From assembly GCF_041906005.1 (NCBI RefSeq), contig NZ_JAYRJY010000001.1, forward strand, positions 1,240,001-1,304,000: a stretch of DNA of 64,000 nt, given 5' to 3'. Under the pieces are notes generated by a model. That model had not been told where the DNA came from, searched no databases, and saw only the letters and a list, made by a program, of their open reading frames with translations. Position numbers and translations under genes: made by a program. This document shows, one piece after another, positions 1 through 9,925 of the stretch (within the stretch, counting starts at the first letter, position 1; each line of letters opens with the position of its first letter). The stretch comes from Ferrovibrio sp041906005. GTDB taxonomy: Bacteria > Pseudomonadota > Alphaproteobacteria > Ferrovibrionales > Ferrovibrionaceae.

Positions 1-2405
<2,405 letters not shown>

Positions 2406-2579
2406 GTCTGAGCTCCTTGCTGGCAGCCCTCGATCGCAACCCCCGCTTCAGCGGCAGGTTCCAGTCGGGCCCCTCTCTCGTGATCTGATGTGGGAAGCGA
2501 CTGCCACCGTACAAGAGCCCCTTTGGCGGTTTTTCGCCTTGATCTTTCTCAAGGCGGGAGAGGTCCCACACCCTTCTTC

Positions 2580-2662
2580 CGTCATGCCCGGCCCCAGGAA
2601 ATGATTCTTGGCCGGGCATCCACGTCTTAAAAAAAGAACTCGTGGATGGCCGGGCCATGACG
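2580..2662. repeat. Intergenic palindromic repeat pair (GTCATGCCCGG family)
   Basis: Two inverted-repeat units in tandem: a GTCATGCCCGGCC...GGCCGGGCATCCACG half, an A-rich connector, and a CGTGGATGGCCGGGCCATGACG half. The same design recurs at 9297, 15525, 16091, 31318, 34091, 41620, 52361 and 63770. It sits between the clpB start and the 3' end of the next gene and contains no gene. Confidence 0.8.
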
Positions 2663-2690
2663 TAAAATTGGAGACAGGCACCACAGCCCC

Positions 2691-3590
2691 TCACGCCCCC
2701 GATGGCGCCTCGATCTCCGGCGGATCGAAGCCGCCCATGGCGCGGATGCGGGCGAGATCGGGGCCTTCCAGATCGGTAATGGTGCCAAGCAGTGCCGCGC
2801 GGCTGCGCGGTTCGGGCGGCGGCGGCACCAGATGACGCGGTGGGCGGCCCGGCCAGGGATTGTCATCCTCCGGCCGGGTGCGGGCCGGCAGCGGTTTGCG
2901 CGCGTTCGTGGCGGTTTCGGTCGGTTTGCGATCGCTGGCGATCGTTTCCGGCCGGTCCGCTTCGTTTCGGTCCGTTTCGTTGGCGTTCGATTCGCTTCGT
3001 TTGGCTTCGTTCGTGTTCGTTAGGGCTCGTTCGGCTTCGTTGGCATTCGTTTCGCTTCGGTCGGTTTCAGCCCCGAGCGCGGGGAAGCGGGCGGCGAATT
3101 TATCCTGCATGGCCGCCACCTGGGCATCCATGCGGCGTTTTTCCGCCGCCAGCCGGGCGCGCAGGGCCATATTGGGCGCCGGACGGCCGGCAGTCGCCAA
3201 CGCCTCGACCCGGGCCTCGACGGCCATGGCGCCCGCGTCCGGCACTGCCGGGGCGGCCATGAGAGCACGCAGGGTTTCAGCATCCAGACTCTCCGGCTGC
3301 TGCAGACGATCACGGATCGCGGCCGGGCCGGCCAATTCGGCTTGCAGGCTAGCTGCGGCCTGCCGCTGTTCGGCGGCCCGGGCCACCAGGAAACGGAATC
3401 GCGAGCTTTTGTGCAGATGGCGCCAGAAGCGGTCTTCATCGATGCCCAGCTCGGCGGCGATGACGGCCGGCGCCACGCCTTCGGCGAAGCGTCGCGCGGC
3501 CCGCTTCCAGTCGATCATCACCGGCGTCCTGCGCGGCTTTTTCTGATGAATGGTTTCATCCTTGAACGGATCATATGTCTCGCGGGCCAT
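2691..3590 (-). CDS. Hypothetical HTH protein with 10-residue tandem repeats
   Basis: Not recognised as a named family. The start chosen is ATG 3590 (MARETYDPFKD), preceded by a good GGAGG; this gives 299 residues. Residues about 27-60 look like a homeodomain-like helix-turn-helix of the kind seen in small terminase subunits and site-specific DNA-binding proteins (RFAEGVAPAVIAAELGI), followed by a basic, Ala/Gln-rich helical region. Residues 176-215 are four imperfect copies of a 10-residue unit close to TDRSETNANE, then a low-complexity, proline-rich tail. The gene stands alone between clpB and a divergent CMD protein; no phage genes accompany it. DNA binding is inferred from the HTH only. 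Confidence 0.6.
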   Translation of the reverse strand: MARETYDPFKDETIHQKKPRRTPVMIDWKRAARRFAEGVAPAVIAAELGIDEDRFWRHLHKSSRFRFLVARAAEQRQAAASLQAELAGPAAIRDRLQQPESLDAETLRALMAAPAVPDAGAMAVEARVEALATAGRPAPNMALRARLAAEKRRMDAQVAAMQDKFAARFPALGAETDRSETNANEAERALTNTNEAKRSESNANETDRNEADRPETIASDRKPTETATNARKPLPARTRPEDDNPWPGRPPRHLVPPPPEPRSRAALLGTITDLEGPDLARIRAMGGFDPPEIEAPSGA

Positions 3591-3623
3591 GGCGGCCTCC
3601 TGTAAATTAGAACATAATGAGAA

Positions 3624-3651
3624 AATATATAGGATAATAATCAAAGTTCAA
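3624..3651 (-). promoter_or_regulatory. Candidate sigma-70 promoter for the HTH protein
   Basis: On the minus strand TTGAAC (3651-3646) and TATATT (3629-3624) are separated by 16 bp in an unusually AT-rich stretch, about 35 bp upstream of the ATG at 3590. Confidence 0.5.
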
Positions 3652-3769
3652 GACAAAAAGGTGCGTCCGGCCGGTCGTAAATCAGGACTTACCCCGCCCC
3701 CGGCCCTCGGGCATGATCCGCCGCGGACGGACGAATCATCCCACCGCGTGAATTCAAGGGGCTACAGTC

Positions 3770-4354
3770 ATGTATCTGCAAACCGTTGCCGAGGCCGAGG
3801 CCACCGGCGCGCTGGCCGACATCTATAAGGACCAGAAGGCCCGCATGGGCTTTGTGATGGCCACGGCCTTCAGCATGAGCCCGCGGCCCGACCTGCTGCC
3901 GCTCTATACCGATTTCATGGCCAAGGTGCGGGCCGGCTTTTCGCTGGGCCAGCGCGAATGGCGGCTGATCACCCTAGTGGCCGCCAAGCAGGTGCCGTCC
4001 ACCTATTGCTCCTATGTCTATGGCCAGCAGCTGATCGCCGACCTGGGCTCGAAGCAGGCGGTGATCGCCGTGCAGCGCGATTTCCGCAAGGCCGGCCTGA
4101 GCGAGCAGGACGTGGCGATGCTGACCTATGCCGAGCAGATCGCCAGGGACGCCTCGAAAATCGGTCCCGCCGATATCGAACCCCTGCGCAAGGCGGGCTT
4201 CAGCGACCGGCAGATCTGCGACATCGCGCTCTGCGCCTCGCTGCGCTGTTTCATCAGCCGCTTCTATGATGCCGTCGGCGCCGGGCCGGACGCCGCCTAT
4301 ATCGACGACGATCCGGAGTTCCGCGCCGCGTTGACGGTGGGCAAGACACCCTGA
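3770..4354 (+). CDS. Carboxymuconolactone decarboxylase-family protein lacking the redox cysteine pair
   Basis: A 194-residue all-helical protein of the AhpD/CMD fold, resembling the alkylhydroperoxidase-like group. ATG 3770 follows AAGGGG at normal spacing. The core helix that carries CxxC and a nearby His in peroxidase members reads STYCSYVYGQQL here, so it keeps one Cys and lacks the second Cys and the His. AhpD-type disulfide peroxidase chemistry is therefore unlikely; a decarboxylase-like or degenerate role is possible. It is a single gene between the divergent HTH gene and asnB, so context adds little. Confidence 0.7.
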   Translation: MYLQTVAEAEATGALADIYKDQKARMGFVMATAFSMSPRPDLLPLYTDFMAKVRAGFSLGQREWRLITLVAAKQVPSTYCSYVYGQQLIADLGSKQAVIAVQRDFRKAGLSEQDVAMLTYAEQIARDASKIGPADIEPLRKAGFSDRQICDIALCASLRCFISRFYDAVGAGPDAAYIDDDPEFRAALTVGKTP

Positions 4355-4455
4355 TGACCTGATCGCCGGCGCGGGCGACGCGGAAAAGGTTTACCCGCCG
4401 CCCCGCCTCGCCTAAACAGGGGCCAGCCCTCTCCGGCCAACAGGACGATCTGACC

Positions 4456-6402
4456 ATGTGCGGCATTGCCGGCATTCTGACCTGGCGCGACACGGCCCCC
4501 GAGAAACTGGGCACGCGCATCACGGCGATGACCGACGCCATCGGCTATCGCGGCCCCGATGCCGCCACCGCCTGGCTGGATGCCCCGGCCGGACTGGCCT
4601 TGGGCCATCGCCGGCTGGCCATCGTGGATCTGACCGAAACCGGCGCGCAGCCGATGGCCAGCGCCAATGGCCGGTTCGAGATTTGCTACAACGGCGAAAT
4701 CTTCAATGCCGCCGATGTGGCGCGGGACCTGCCGGGCATCAACTGGCGCGGCACCTCGGATACGGAAGTCCTGCTGGAAGCCTGCGTGGCCTGGGGCGTG
4801 GATGCCGCCATCCGCCGCTTCATCGGCATGTTCGCCTTCGCCCTGTGGGACCGCGAGACGCGGCAGCTCTGGCTGGTGCGCGACCGCCTGGGCATCAAGC
4901 CGCTCTACTGGACGATCCAGCAGACGGATGAAGGCAAGGTGCTGCTGTTCGGCTCGGAGCTGAAGGCGCTGACCGCCTATCCGGGCTGGCAACCGAAGCT
5001 GGACCGCGAGGCCCTGGCCGGTTACCTGCGCTTTGGTTATGTGCCGGCGCCGCGTTCGATCTATGGCGGCGTACAGAAGCTGCCGCCAGGGCATATCCTG
5101 CGCATTGACCAGCATGGCCAGACCGAGCAGAGCTGCTTCTGGAACCTGCGCGAAATCGCGGCCCATGGTGTGCGCCACCGCGACCACCGTAGCGAGGCCG
5201 AGCAGACCGAGGCCCTGCACGATTTGCTGAAAGACGCCGTGAAGCGGCGCATGCTTGCCGATGTGCCGCTGGGCGCGTTCCTGTCAGGCGGCATCGATTC
5301 ATCGACGGTGGTTGCGCTGATGCAGGCGCAGTCCGACCGCCCCGTGCAGACTTTTTCCATCGGCTTCCGCGAGGATGCCTTCAACGAAGCCGACCATGCC
5401 CGCGCGGTGGCGAAGCACCTGGGCACCGACCACACCGAGCTGATCGTGGACCCCGAGCATGCGCGCAGCGTGATCCCGCGCCTGCCCGAGATGTATGACG
5501 AGCCCTTTGCCGATTCCTCGCAGATCCCGACCCATCTGGTGTCGGAACTGGCGCGGCGCCACGTCACCGTGTCGTTGTCGGGCGATGGCGGGGATGAGAT
5601 CTTTGCCGGTTATGTGCGTTATCTGGGCATCGACCGGCTGTGGGCCTGGCTCGGGCCCCTGCCCGGCGGTTTGCGCGGCGCTGGCGCCGGCCTGCTGCAG
5701 ATGCTGTCGCCCGATGCCTGGGATGCCCTGCTGGCCCCCGTGCCGACGCGCTACAAGCCGGTTTTCCTGGGCGACAAGATCCACAAGGGCGCGGCGATCA
5801 TGGCCGCGTCCAATCCCGATGTGATGTATGATCGGCTGGTCAGCCTGTGGCCCGATGCGGACACCATGGTGCGCGGCAGCCATGCCCGCGCGCCGCAGCA
5901 GGATGCGCGGCTGGTTGCCGACCTGCCCGAAACGGTGGCGCGGCTGCGCTATCGCGACATGACCACCTATCTGCCGGACGACATCCTGACCAAGGTGGAT
6001 CGCGCCAGCATGGCCGTGGCGCTGGAGGCACGCGTGCCGCTGCTGGATCATCGCGTGGTGGAATTCGCCTGGACCCTGCCGCCCGACCGGCTGCTGAAGG
6101 ATGGCGTGGGCAAACGTATCCTGCGCAATGTTCTCTACAAATACGTCCCGCGTGGACTGGTCGAGCGGCCCAAGACCGGCTTCAGCATGCCGGTGGGCGA
6201 CTGGCTGCGCGGGCCGTTGCGCGACTGGGCGGAAGACCTGCTGTCGGAACAGCGGTTGCAGGCCGATAGCCTGATCGATCCCGCACCCGTGCGCCGGCGC
6301 TGGGATGAACATCTGTCCGGCCGTCGGAACTGGCAGCACAGCCTGTGGACCATCCTGATGTTCCAAGCCTGGCGGGCACGCTGGCCGGGTGTGTCGCTCT
6401 AG
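4456..6402 (+). CDS. asnB: Asparagine synthetase (glutamine-hydrolysing)
   Basis: Converts aspartate, glutamine and ATP to asparagine in the cytosol. The 648-residue protein has the class II glutaminase domain first, with Cys2 exposed after Met removal (MCGIAGILTW). The synthetase domain follows, with the pyrophosphate loop SGGIDSS at 277-283 and a second conserved stretch, SLSGDGGDEIFAGY. AGGA lies about 10 bases before the ATG. The length fits the bacterial AsnB family; members of this group also occur in polysaccharide clusters, but no such genes are nearby, so a housekeeping role is the simplest reading. Confidence 0.93.
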   Translation: MCGIAGILTWRDTAPEKLGTRITAMTDAIGYRGPDAATAWLDAPAGLALGHRRLAIVDLTETGAQPMASANGRFEICYNGEIFNAADVARDLPGINWRGTSDTEVLLEACVAWGVDAAIRRFIGMFAFALWDRETRQLWLVRDRLGIKPLYWTIQQTDEGKVLLFGSELKALTAYPGWQPKLDREALAGYLRFGYVPAPRSIYGGVQKLPPGHILRIDQHGQTEQSCFWNLREIAAHGVRHRDHRSEAEQTEALHDLLKDAVKRRMLADVPLGAFLSGGIDSSTVVALMQAQSDRPVQTFSIGFREDAFNEADHARAVAKHLGTDHTELIVDPEHARSVIPRLPEMYDEPFADSSQIPTHLVSELARRHVTVSLSGDGGDEIFAGYVRYLGIDRLWAWLGPLPGGLRGAGAGLLQMLSPDAWDALLAPVPTRYKPVFLGDKIHKGAAIMAASNPDVMYDRLVSLWPDADTMVRGSHARAPQQDARLVADLPETVARLRYRDMTTYLPDDILTKVDRASMAVALEARVPLLDHRVVEFAWTLPPDRLLKDGVGKRILRNVLYKYVPRGLVERPKTGFSMPVGDWLRGPLRDWAEDLLSEQRLQADSLIDPAPVRRRWDEHLSGRRNWQHSLWTILMFQAWRARWPGVSL

Positions 6403-6496
6403 GCCTTCTGCGGGCTGCGCGCAAAGCGCGAATTTACGCTGCGTCGCAATGACTTGAGTCATGCCTGACGGAGCGGAAACCGCGCGTTGCGGTTCG

Positions 6497-6523
6497 TTGA
6501 CAGCCCCCAAACCGGGTTATAGT
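6497..6523 (+). promoter_or_regulatory. Candidate promoter of the etfBA-hbd operon
   Basis: TTGACA at 6497 and TATAGT at 6518, separated by a short 15-bp spacer. It would give a leader of roughly 100 nt before etfB. Both hexamers are close to consensus; the spacing is the weak point. The rest of the 6403-6626 gap shows no gene. Confidence 0.5.
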
Positions 6524-6626
6524 GTGCAGCGCGAAAAACGCATGCGCGCTCACGTCTTTCTGGGTCTTTCCCGGCGCTGCATCCGTATCGCCGCTTATTC
6601 GCTCAATAAATCAGGATTGGATGTCC

Positions 6627-7376
6627 ATGAAGGTTCTGGTCGCGGTCAAGCGCGTGGTTGACTACAACGTCAAGATCCGCGTGAAAGCGGACAAGACGGG
6701 CGTCGACCTCGCCAACGTGAAGATGTCGATGAACCCCTTCGACGAAATCGCCGTCGAGGAAGCCGTGCGGCTAAAGGAAGCCGGCGTGGCGACCGAAGTG
6801 ATCGCCGTCTCGATCGGCCCGGCCCAGGCGCAGGAAACCCTGCGCACCGCCCTGGCCATGGGCGCCGACCGCGGCATCCTGGTGAAGACCGACGCCGAAG
6901 TGCAGCCGCTGGCCGTCGCCAAGCTGCTGGCCAAGATCGCCGAAGCCGAAGCCCCGCAGCTTGTCATCGTCGGCAAGCAGGCCATCGACGACGACAGCAA
7001 CCAGACCGGCCAGATGCTGGCCGCGCTGATGAACTGGCCGCAGGGCACCTTCGCCAACAAGGTGGCGCTGGCCGACGGCAAGACGACCGTGGTGCGCGAA
7101 GTCGACGGCGGCCTGGAGACGGTGGAGCTGAAGCTGCCGGCGGTGGTGACCACCGACCTGCGCCTCAACGAGCCGCGTTATGCCTCGCTGCCCAACATCA
7201 TGAAGGCAAAGAAGAAGCCGATCGACGAGAAGACGCCGGAGGATTTCGGCGTGGATATCGCGCCGCGGCTGAAGACGCTGTCGGTCGACGAGCCGCCGAA
7301 GCGTTCGGCCGGCATCAAGGTGCCCGACGTGGCGACCCTGGTGCAGAAGCTGAAGACCGAAGCGGGAGTGATCTGA
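6627..7376 (+). CDS. etfB: Electron transfer flavoprotein subunit beta
   Basis: Beta subunit of the FAD/AMP-containing ETF heterodimer that takes electrons from acyl-CoA dehydrogenases and passes them to ETF-quinone oxidoreductase. It opens with the conserved MKVLVAVKRVVDYN and includes the family stretch around VGKQAIDDDSNQTGQ. The 249 residues match the normal length. ATG 6627 was preferred for its match to the family N-terminus, although ATG 6621 (MSMKVL) lies closer to the upstream AGGA. The gene is followed after one base by etfA. Confidence 0.96.
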   Translation: MKVLVAVKRVVDYNVKIRVKADKTGVDLANVKMSMNPFDEIAVEEAVRLKEAGVATEVIAVSIGPAQAQETLRTALAMGADRGILVKTDAEVQPLAVAKLLAKIAEAEAPQLVIVGKQAIDDDSNQTGQMLAALMNWPQGTFANKVALADGKTTVVREVDGGLETVELKLPAVVTTDLRLNEPRYASLPNIMKAKKKPIDEKTPEDFGVDIAPRLKTLSVDEPPKRSAGIKVPDVATLVQKLKTEAGVI

Positions 7377-7377
7377 G

Positions 7378-8313
7378 ATGAGCGTTCTGGTTATCGCTGA
7401 ACACGACAACGCCTCGATCAAGGCGCCGACCCTGAACACCGTCACCGCCGCGACCAAGATCGGCGGCGACGTGCATGTGCTGGTGGCCGGCGAGAATTGC
7501 GGCGCCGCTGCCGCTGCCGCCGCCAAGATCGCCGGCGTTTCCAAGGTGATCCAGGTCGAGGCCGCCCATTACGCCCATGGCCTGGCCGAGGCCCTGAGCC
7601 GCCTGATCGCCAAGCTGGGCAAGGGTTATGCCGCCATCCTGGCGCCCGAGACCACCTCGGGCAAGAATGTGATGCCGCGCGTGGCCGCCCTGCTCGACGT
7701 GATGCAGATCTCGGGCATCGTCGAGGTGAAGTCGGCGGATACGTTTGTCCGCCCGATCTATGCCGGCAACGCCATGGCGACCGTGCAGTCGTCGGATGCC
7801 ATCAAGGTGATCACCGTGCGCACGACCGGCTTTGCCGCAGCCAGCGCCGAGGGCGGTTCGGCCGCCATCGAGGCGGGCGCGGCGGATGCCGATCCGGGCC
7901 TGTCGAAGTTCATCGGCCAGGAACTGCAGAAGTCGGACCGTCCGGAGCTGACCTCGGCCAAGATCGTCGTCTCGGGCGGCCGCGGCATGGGCTCGGGCGA
8001 GAATTTCAAGCTGATCGAGGCCGTGGCCGACAAGTTGGGCGCCGCCGTGGGCGCCAGCCGCGCCGCCGTGGATGCCGGCTTCGTGCCGAACGATTACCAG
8101 GTGGGCCAGACCGGCAAGATCGTCGCGCCGCAGCTCTACATCGCCGTCGGCATCTCGGGCGCCATCCAGCACCTGGCCGGCATGAAGGACAGCAAGGTGA
8201 TCGTCGCCATCAACAAGGACGAGGAGGCGCCGATCTTCCAGGTGGCCGATTACGGCCTGGTCGGCGACCTGTTCAAGATCCTGCCCGAGCTCGAAGCCGA
8301 GCTGGCCAAGTAA
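7378..8313 (+). CDS. etfA: Electron transfer flavoprotein subunit alpha
   Basis: Alpha subunit of ETF, carrying most of the FAD site. The 311-residue protein starts MSVLVIAEHDN and has the signature PNDYQVGQTGKIVAPQLY beginning near residue 237, followed by the GISGAIQHLAGM segment that contacts FAD. Its ATG comes one base after the etfB stop, so the two subunits are probably translationally coupled. The next gene, a 3-hydroxyacyl-CoA dehydrogenase 23 bp away, ties the operon to fatty-acid or hydroxybutyrate metabolism. Confidence 0.97.
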   Translation: MSVLVIAEHDNASIKAPTLNTVTAATKIGGDVHVLVAGENCGAAAAAAAKIAGVSKVIQVEAAHYAHGLAEALSRLIAKLGKGYAAILAPETTSGKNVMPRVAALLDVMQISGIVEVKSADTFVRPIYAGNAMATVQSSDAIKVITVRTTGFAAASAEGGSAAIEAGAADADPGLSKFIGQELQKSDRPELTSAKIVVSGGRGMGSGENFKLIEAVADKLGAAVGASRAAVDAGFVPNDYQVGQTGKIVAPQLYIAVGISGAIQHLAGMKDSKVIVAINKDEEAPIFQVADYGLVGDLFKILPELEAELAK

Positions 8314-8336
8314 GCCGCGAAGGACCGAGGAACCGC

Positions 8337-9209
8337 ATGATCAAAACGATTGGGGTGATCGGCGCGGGCCAGATGGGCAACGGTATCGCCCATGTCTGCG
8401 CGCTGGCCGGCTATGATGTCGTCTTGCAGGACATCAACGCCGAGCAGCTGAACAAGGCGCTGGAGACCATCGGCGGCAACATGAACCGCCAGGTCGCCCG
8501 CGGCAAGATCAGCGAGGCCGACAAGGCTGCGGCGCTGACCCGCATCCGCACCTCGAACGACATCCGCGTCTTCGCCGAGACCGATTTCGTGGTCGAGGCC
8601 GCCACCGAGAACGAGGCGGTGAAGAAAAAGATCTTCGCCGACCTCTGCCCGGTGCTGAAGAAAGACGCGCTGCTGGCGACCAACACCTCGTCGATCTCGG
8701 TGACCCGGCTGGCCTCGGCCACCGACCGGCCCGAGAAGTTCATGGGCATGCATTTCATGAACCCGGTGCCGGTGATGGCGCTGGTCGAGCTGATCCGCGG
8801 CATCGCCACCGACGAGGACACCTTCCGCCAGGTGCGCGAACTGACCGTCAAGCTGGGCAAGCAGCCGGCCAATTCGGAAGACTTCCCCGCCTTCATCGTC
8901 AACCGCATCCTGCTGCCGATGATCAACGAGGCGATCTATACCCTGTATGAGGGCGTGGGCTCGGTGGAAGCCATCGACACGGCGATGCGCCTGGGCGCCA
9001 ACCATCCGATGGGGCCGCTGCAGCTGGCCGACTTCATCGGCCTCGACACCTGCCTCTCGATCATGCAGGTGCTGTACGAGGGCCTGGCCGACAGCAAATA
9101 CCGTCCGTGTCCTCTTCTCGTGAAGTATGTCGAGGCCGGCTGGCTCGGCCGCAAGACCAACCGCGGCTTCTACGATTATCGCGGCGAACATCCGACGCCG
9201 ACGCGGTAA
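8337..9209 (+). CDS. hbd: 3-hydroxybutyryl-CoA dehydrogenase
   Basis: NAD(P)-dependent oxidation or reduction of short-chain 3-hydroxyacyl-CoA. The protein has 290 residues, the usual size of the single-function enzyme. A Rossmann motif GAGQMGNGIAHVCALAGY is at the N-terminus, a catalytic His lies in GMHFMNPVPVM, and the C-terminal helical domain contains NRILLPMINEAI and HPMGPLQLADFIGLD. ATG 8337 is preceded by GAGGAA. It is third in the operon after etfB and etfA, with a strong terminator directly downstream. Confidence 0.94.
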   Translation: MIKTIGVIGAGQMGNGIAHVCALAGYDVVLQDINAEQLNKALETIGGNMNRQVARGKISEADKAAALTRIRTSNDIRVFAETDFVVEAATENEAVKKKIFADLCPVLKKDALLATNTSSISVTRLASATDRPEKFMGMHFMNPVPVMALVELIRGIATDEDTFRQVRELTVKLGKQPANSEDFPAFIVNRILLPMINEAIYTLYEGVGSVEAIDTAMRLGANHPMGPLQLADFIGLDTCLSIMQVLYEGLADSKYRPCPLLVKYVEAGWLGRKTNRGFYDYRGEHPTPTR

Positions 9210-9233
9210 AAGCCGGGGATCGACGGATACGAA

Positions 9234-9265
9234 AAAAGGGGCCGCAAGGCCCCTTTTGTTTTTTC
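9234..9265 (+). terminator. Rho-independent terminator after hbd
   Basis: Perfect 10-bp stem AAAAGGGGCC / GGCCCCTTTT (9234-9243 / 9248-9257) around a GCAA tetraloop, followed by a T-rich tract. It ends the etfB-etfA-hbd operon. Confidence 0.9.
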
Positions 9266-9296
9266 ATCCCTGACGCGTCAGGCCACTTAAAGAAAC

Positions 9297-9330
9297 GCGT
9301 GGATGCTCGGGCCAAGCCCGAGCATGACGG
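9297..9330. repeat. Intergenic palindromic repeat, single unit
   Basis: CGTGGATGCTCGGGCC...GCCCGAGCATGACGG inverted repeat, a half unit of the family described at 2580. It lies between the hbd terminator and the 3' end of the TlpA-like gene. Confidence 0.75.
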
Positions 9331-9342
9331 TATTGATACCCC

Positions 9343-9912
9343 CTACTTCCCCGCCGTCTTCGTCTTCTCATTGATCAGCGCGTCGATCAGCTTCAGCGCA
9401 TCGGGCGAATCCCACGCCGCCTCGCCGACCAGGCGGCCGACCTCGCGGCCCTGGGCGTCGATCAGGATGGTGGTGGGCAGGCCGACGGCGCCCCAGGCGC
9501 GGCCCGATTTCATGCTGGCATCCACATAGGGGGCGAGCCGGGTGACGCCGGTCTCGCTCAGGAACTTCTCCACCTTGGCGCGGCCGCCGCGATCCTGCGC
9601 CACGGCCACCACCTCGAAATCCTTGCCGCCGCGCTGGGCCTGCAGGCGATCCAGGGCCGGCATCTCGGCGCGGCAGGGAATGCACCAGGTGGCCCACAGA
9701 TTGAGCAGCACGACCTTGCCGCGCTGGGCCTCCAGGGTGGTGGGCCGGTCGGCCGGGTCGCTGAATTCAGGCTGCGCGACTGGCTTCCGCTCGGCCGAGA
9801 GGCTAAGTTTGCGCATCTCGCCGTCGCGGGGCAGATCGGCGGCCAGGGCCGGCACAGCCAAGGCAACCGACGCCAGCACGGCCATCATCGCAACCCGTTT
9901 CATCAGCACCAT
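9343..9912 (-). CDS. TlpA-like thioredoxin-fold protein, exported
   Basis: Periplasmic thiol-disulfide oxidoreductase of the TlpA/ResA type, of the kind that reduces apocytochrome or copper-centre cysteines. It has an N-terminal signal segment (about residues 1-21, ending ALAVPALAADL) and a thioredoxin domain with WATWCIPCRAEMPAL; the active site is WCIPC, followed by the cis-proline segment VGLPTTILIDAQG. Of several in-frame starts, ATG 9912 has AGGA seven bases upstream; ATG 9927 or 9903 are alternatives. The gene is head-to-head with argH, with only 13 bases between start codons. Length is 189 residues. Confidence 0.87.
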   Translation of the reverse strand: MVLMKRVAMMAVLASVALAVPALAADLPRDGEMRKLSLSAERKPVAQPEFSDPADRPTTLEAQRGKVVLLNLWATWCIPCRAEMPALDRLQAQRGGKDFEVVAVAQDRGGRAKVEKFLSETGVTRLAPYVDASMKSGRAWGAVGLPTTILIDAQGREVGRLVGEAAWDSPDALKLIDALINEKTKTAGK

Positions 9913-9925
9913 CACCAGATCCTTC

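Noticed and set aside
2691..3590. Prophage terminase small subunit
   Set aside because: Only the HTH flavour is similar; there is no large terminase, portal, capsid or integrase nearby, and the tail is repetitive and proline-rich.
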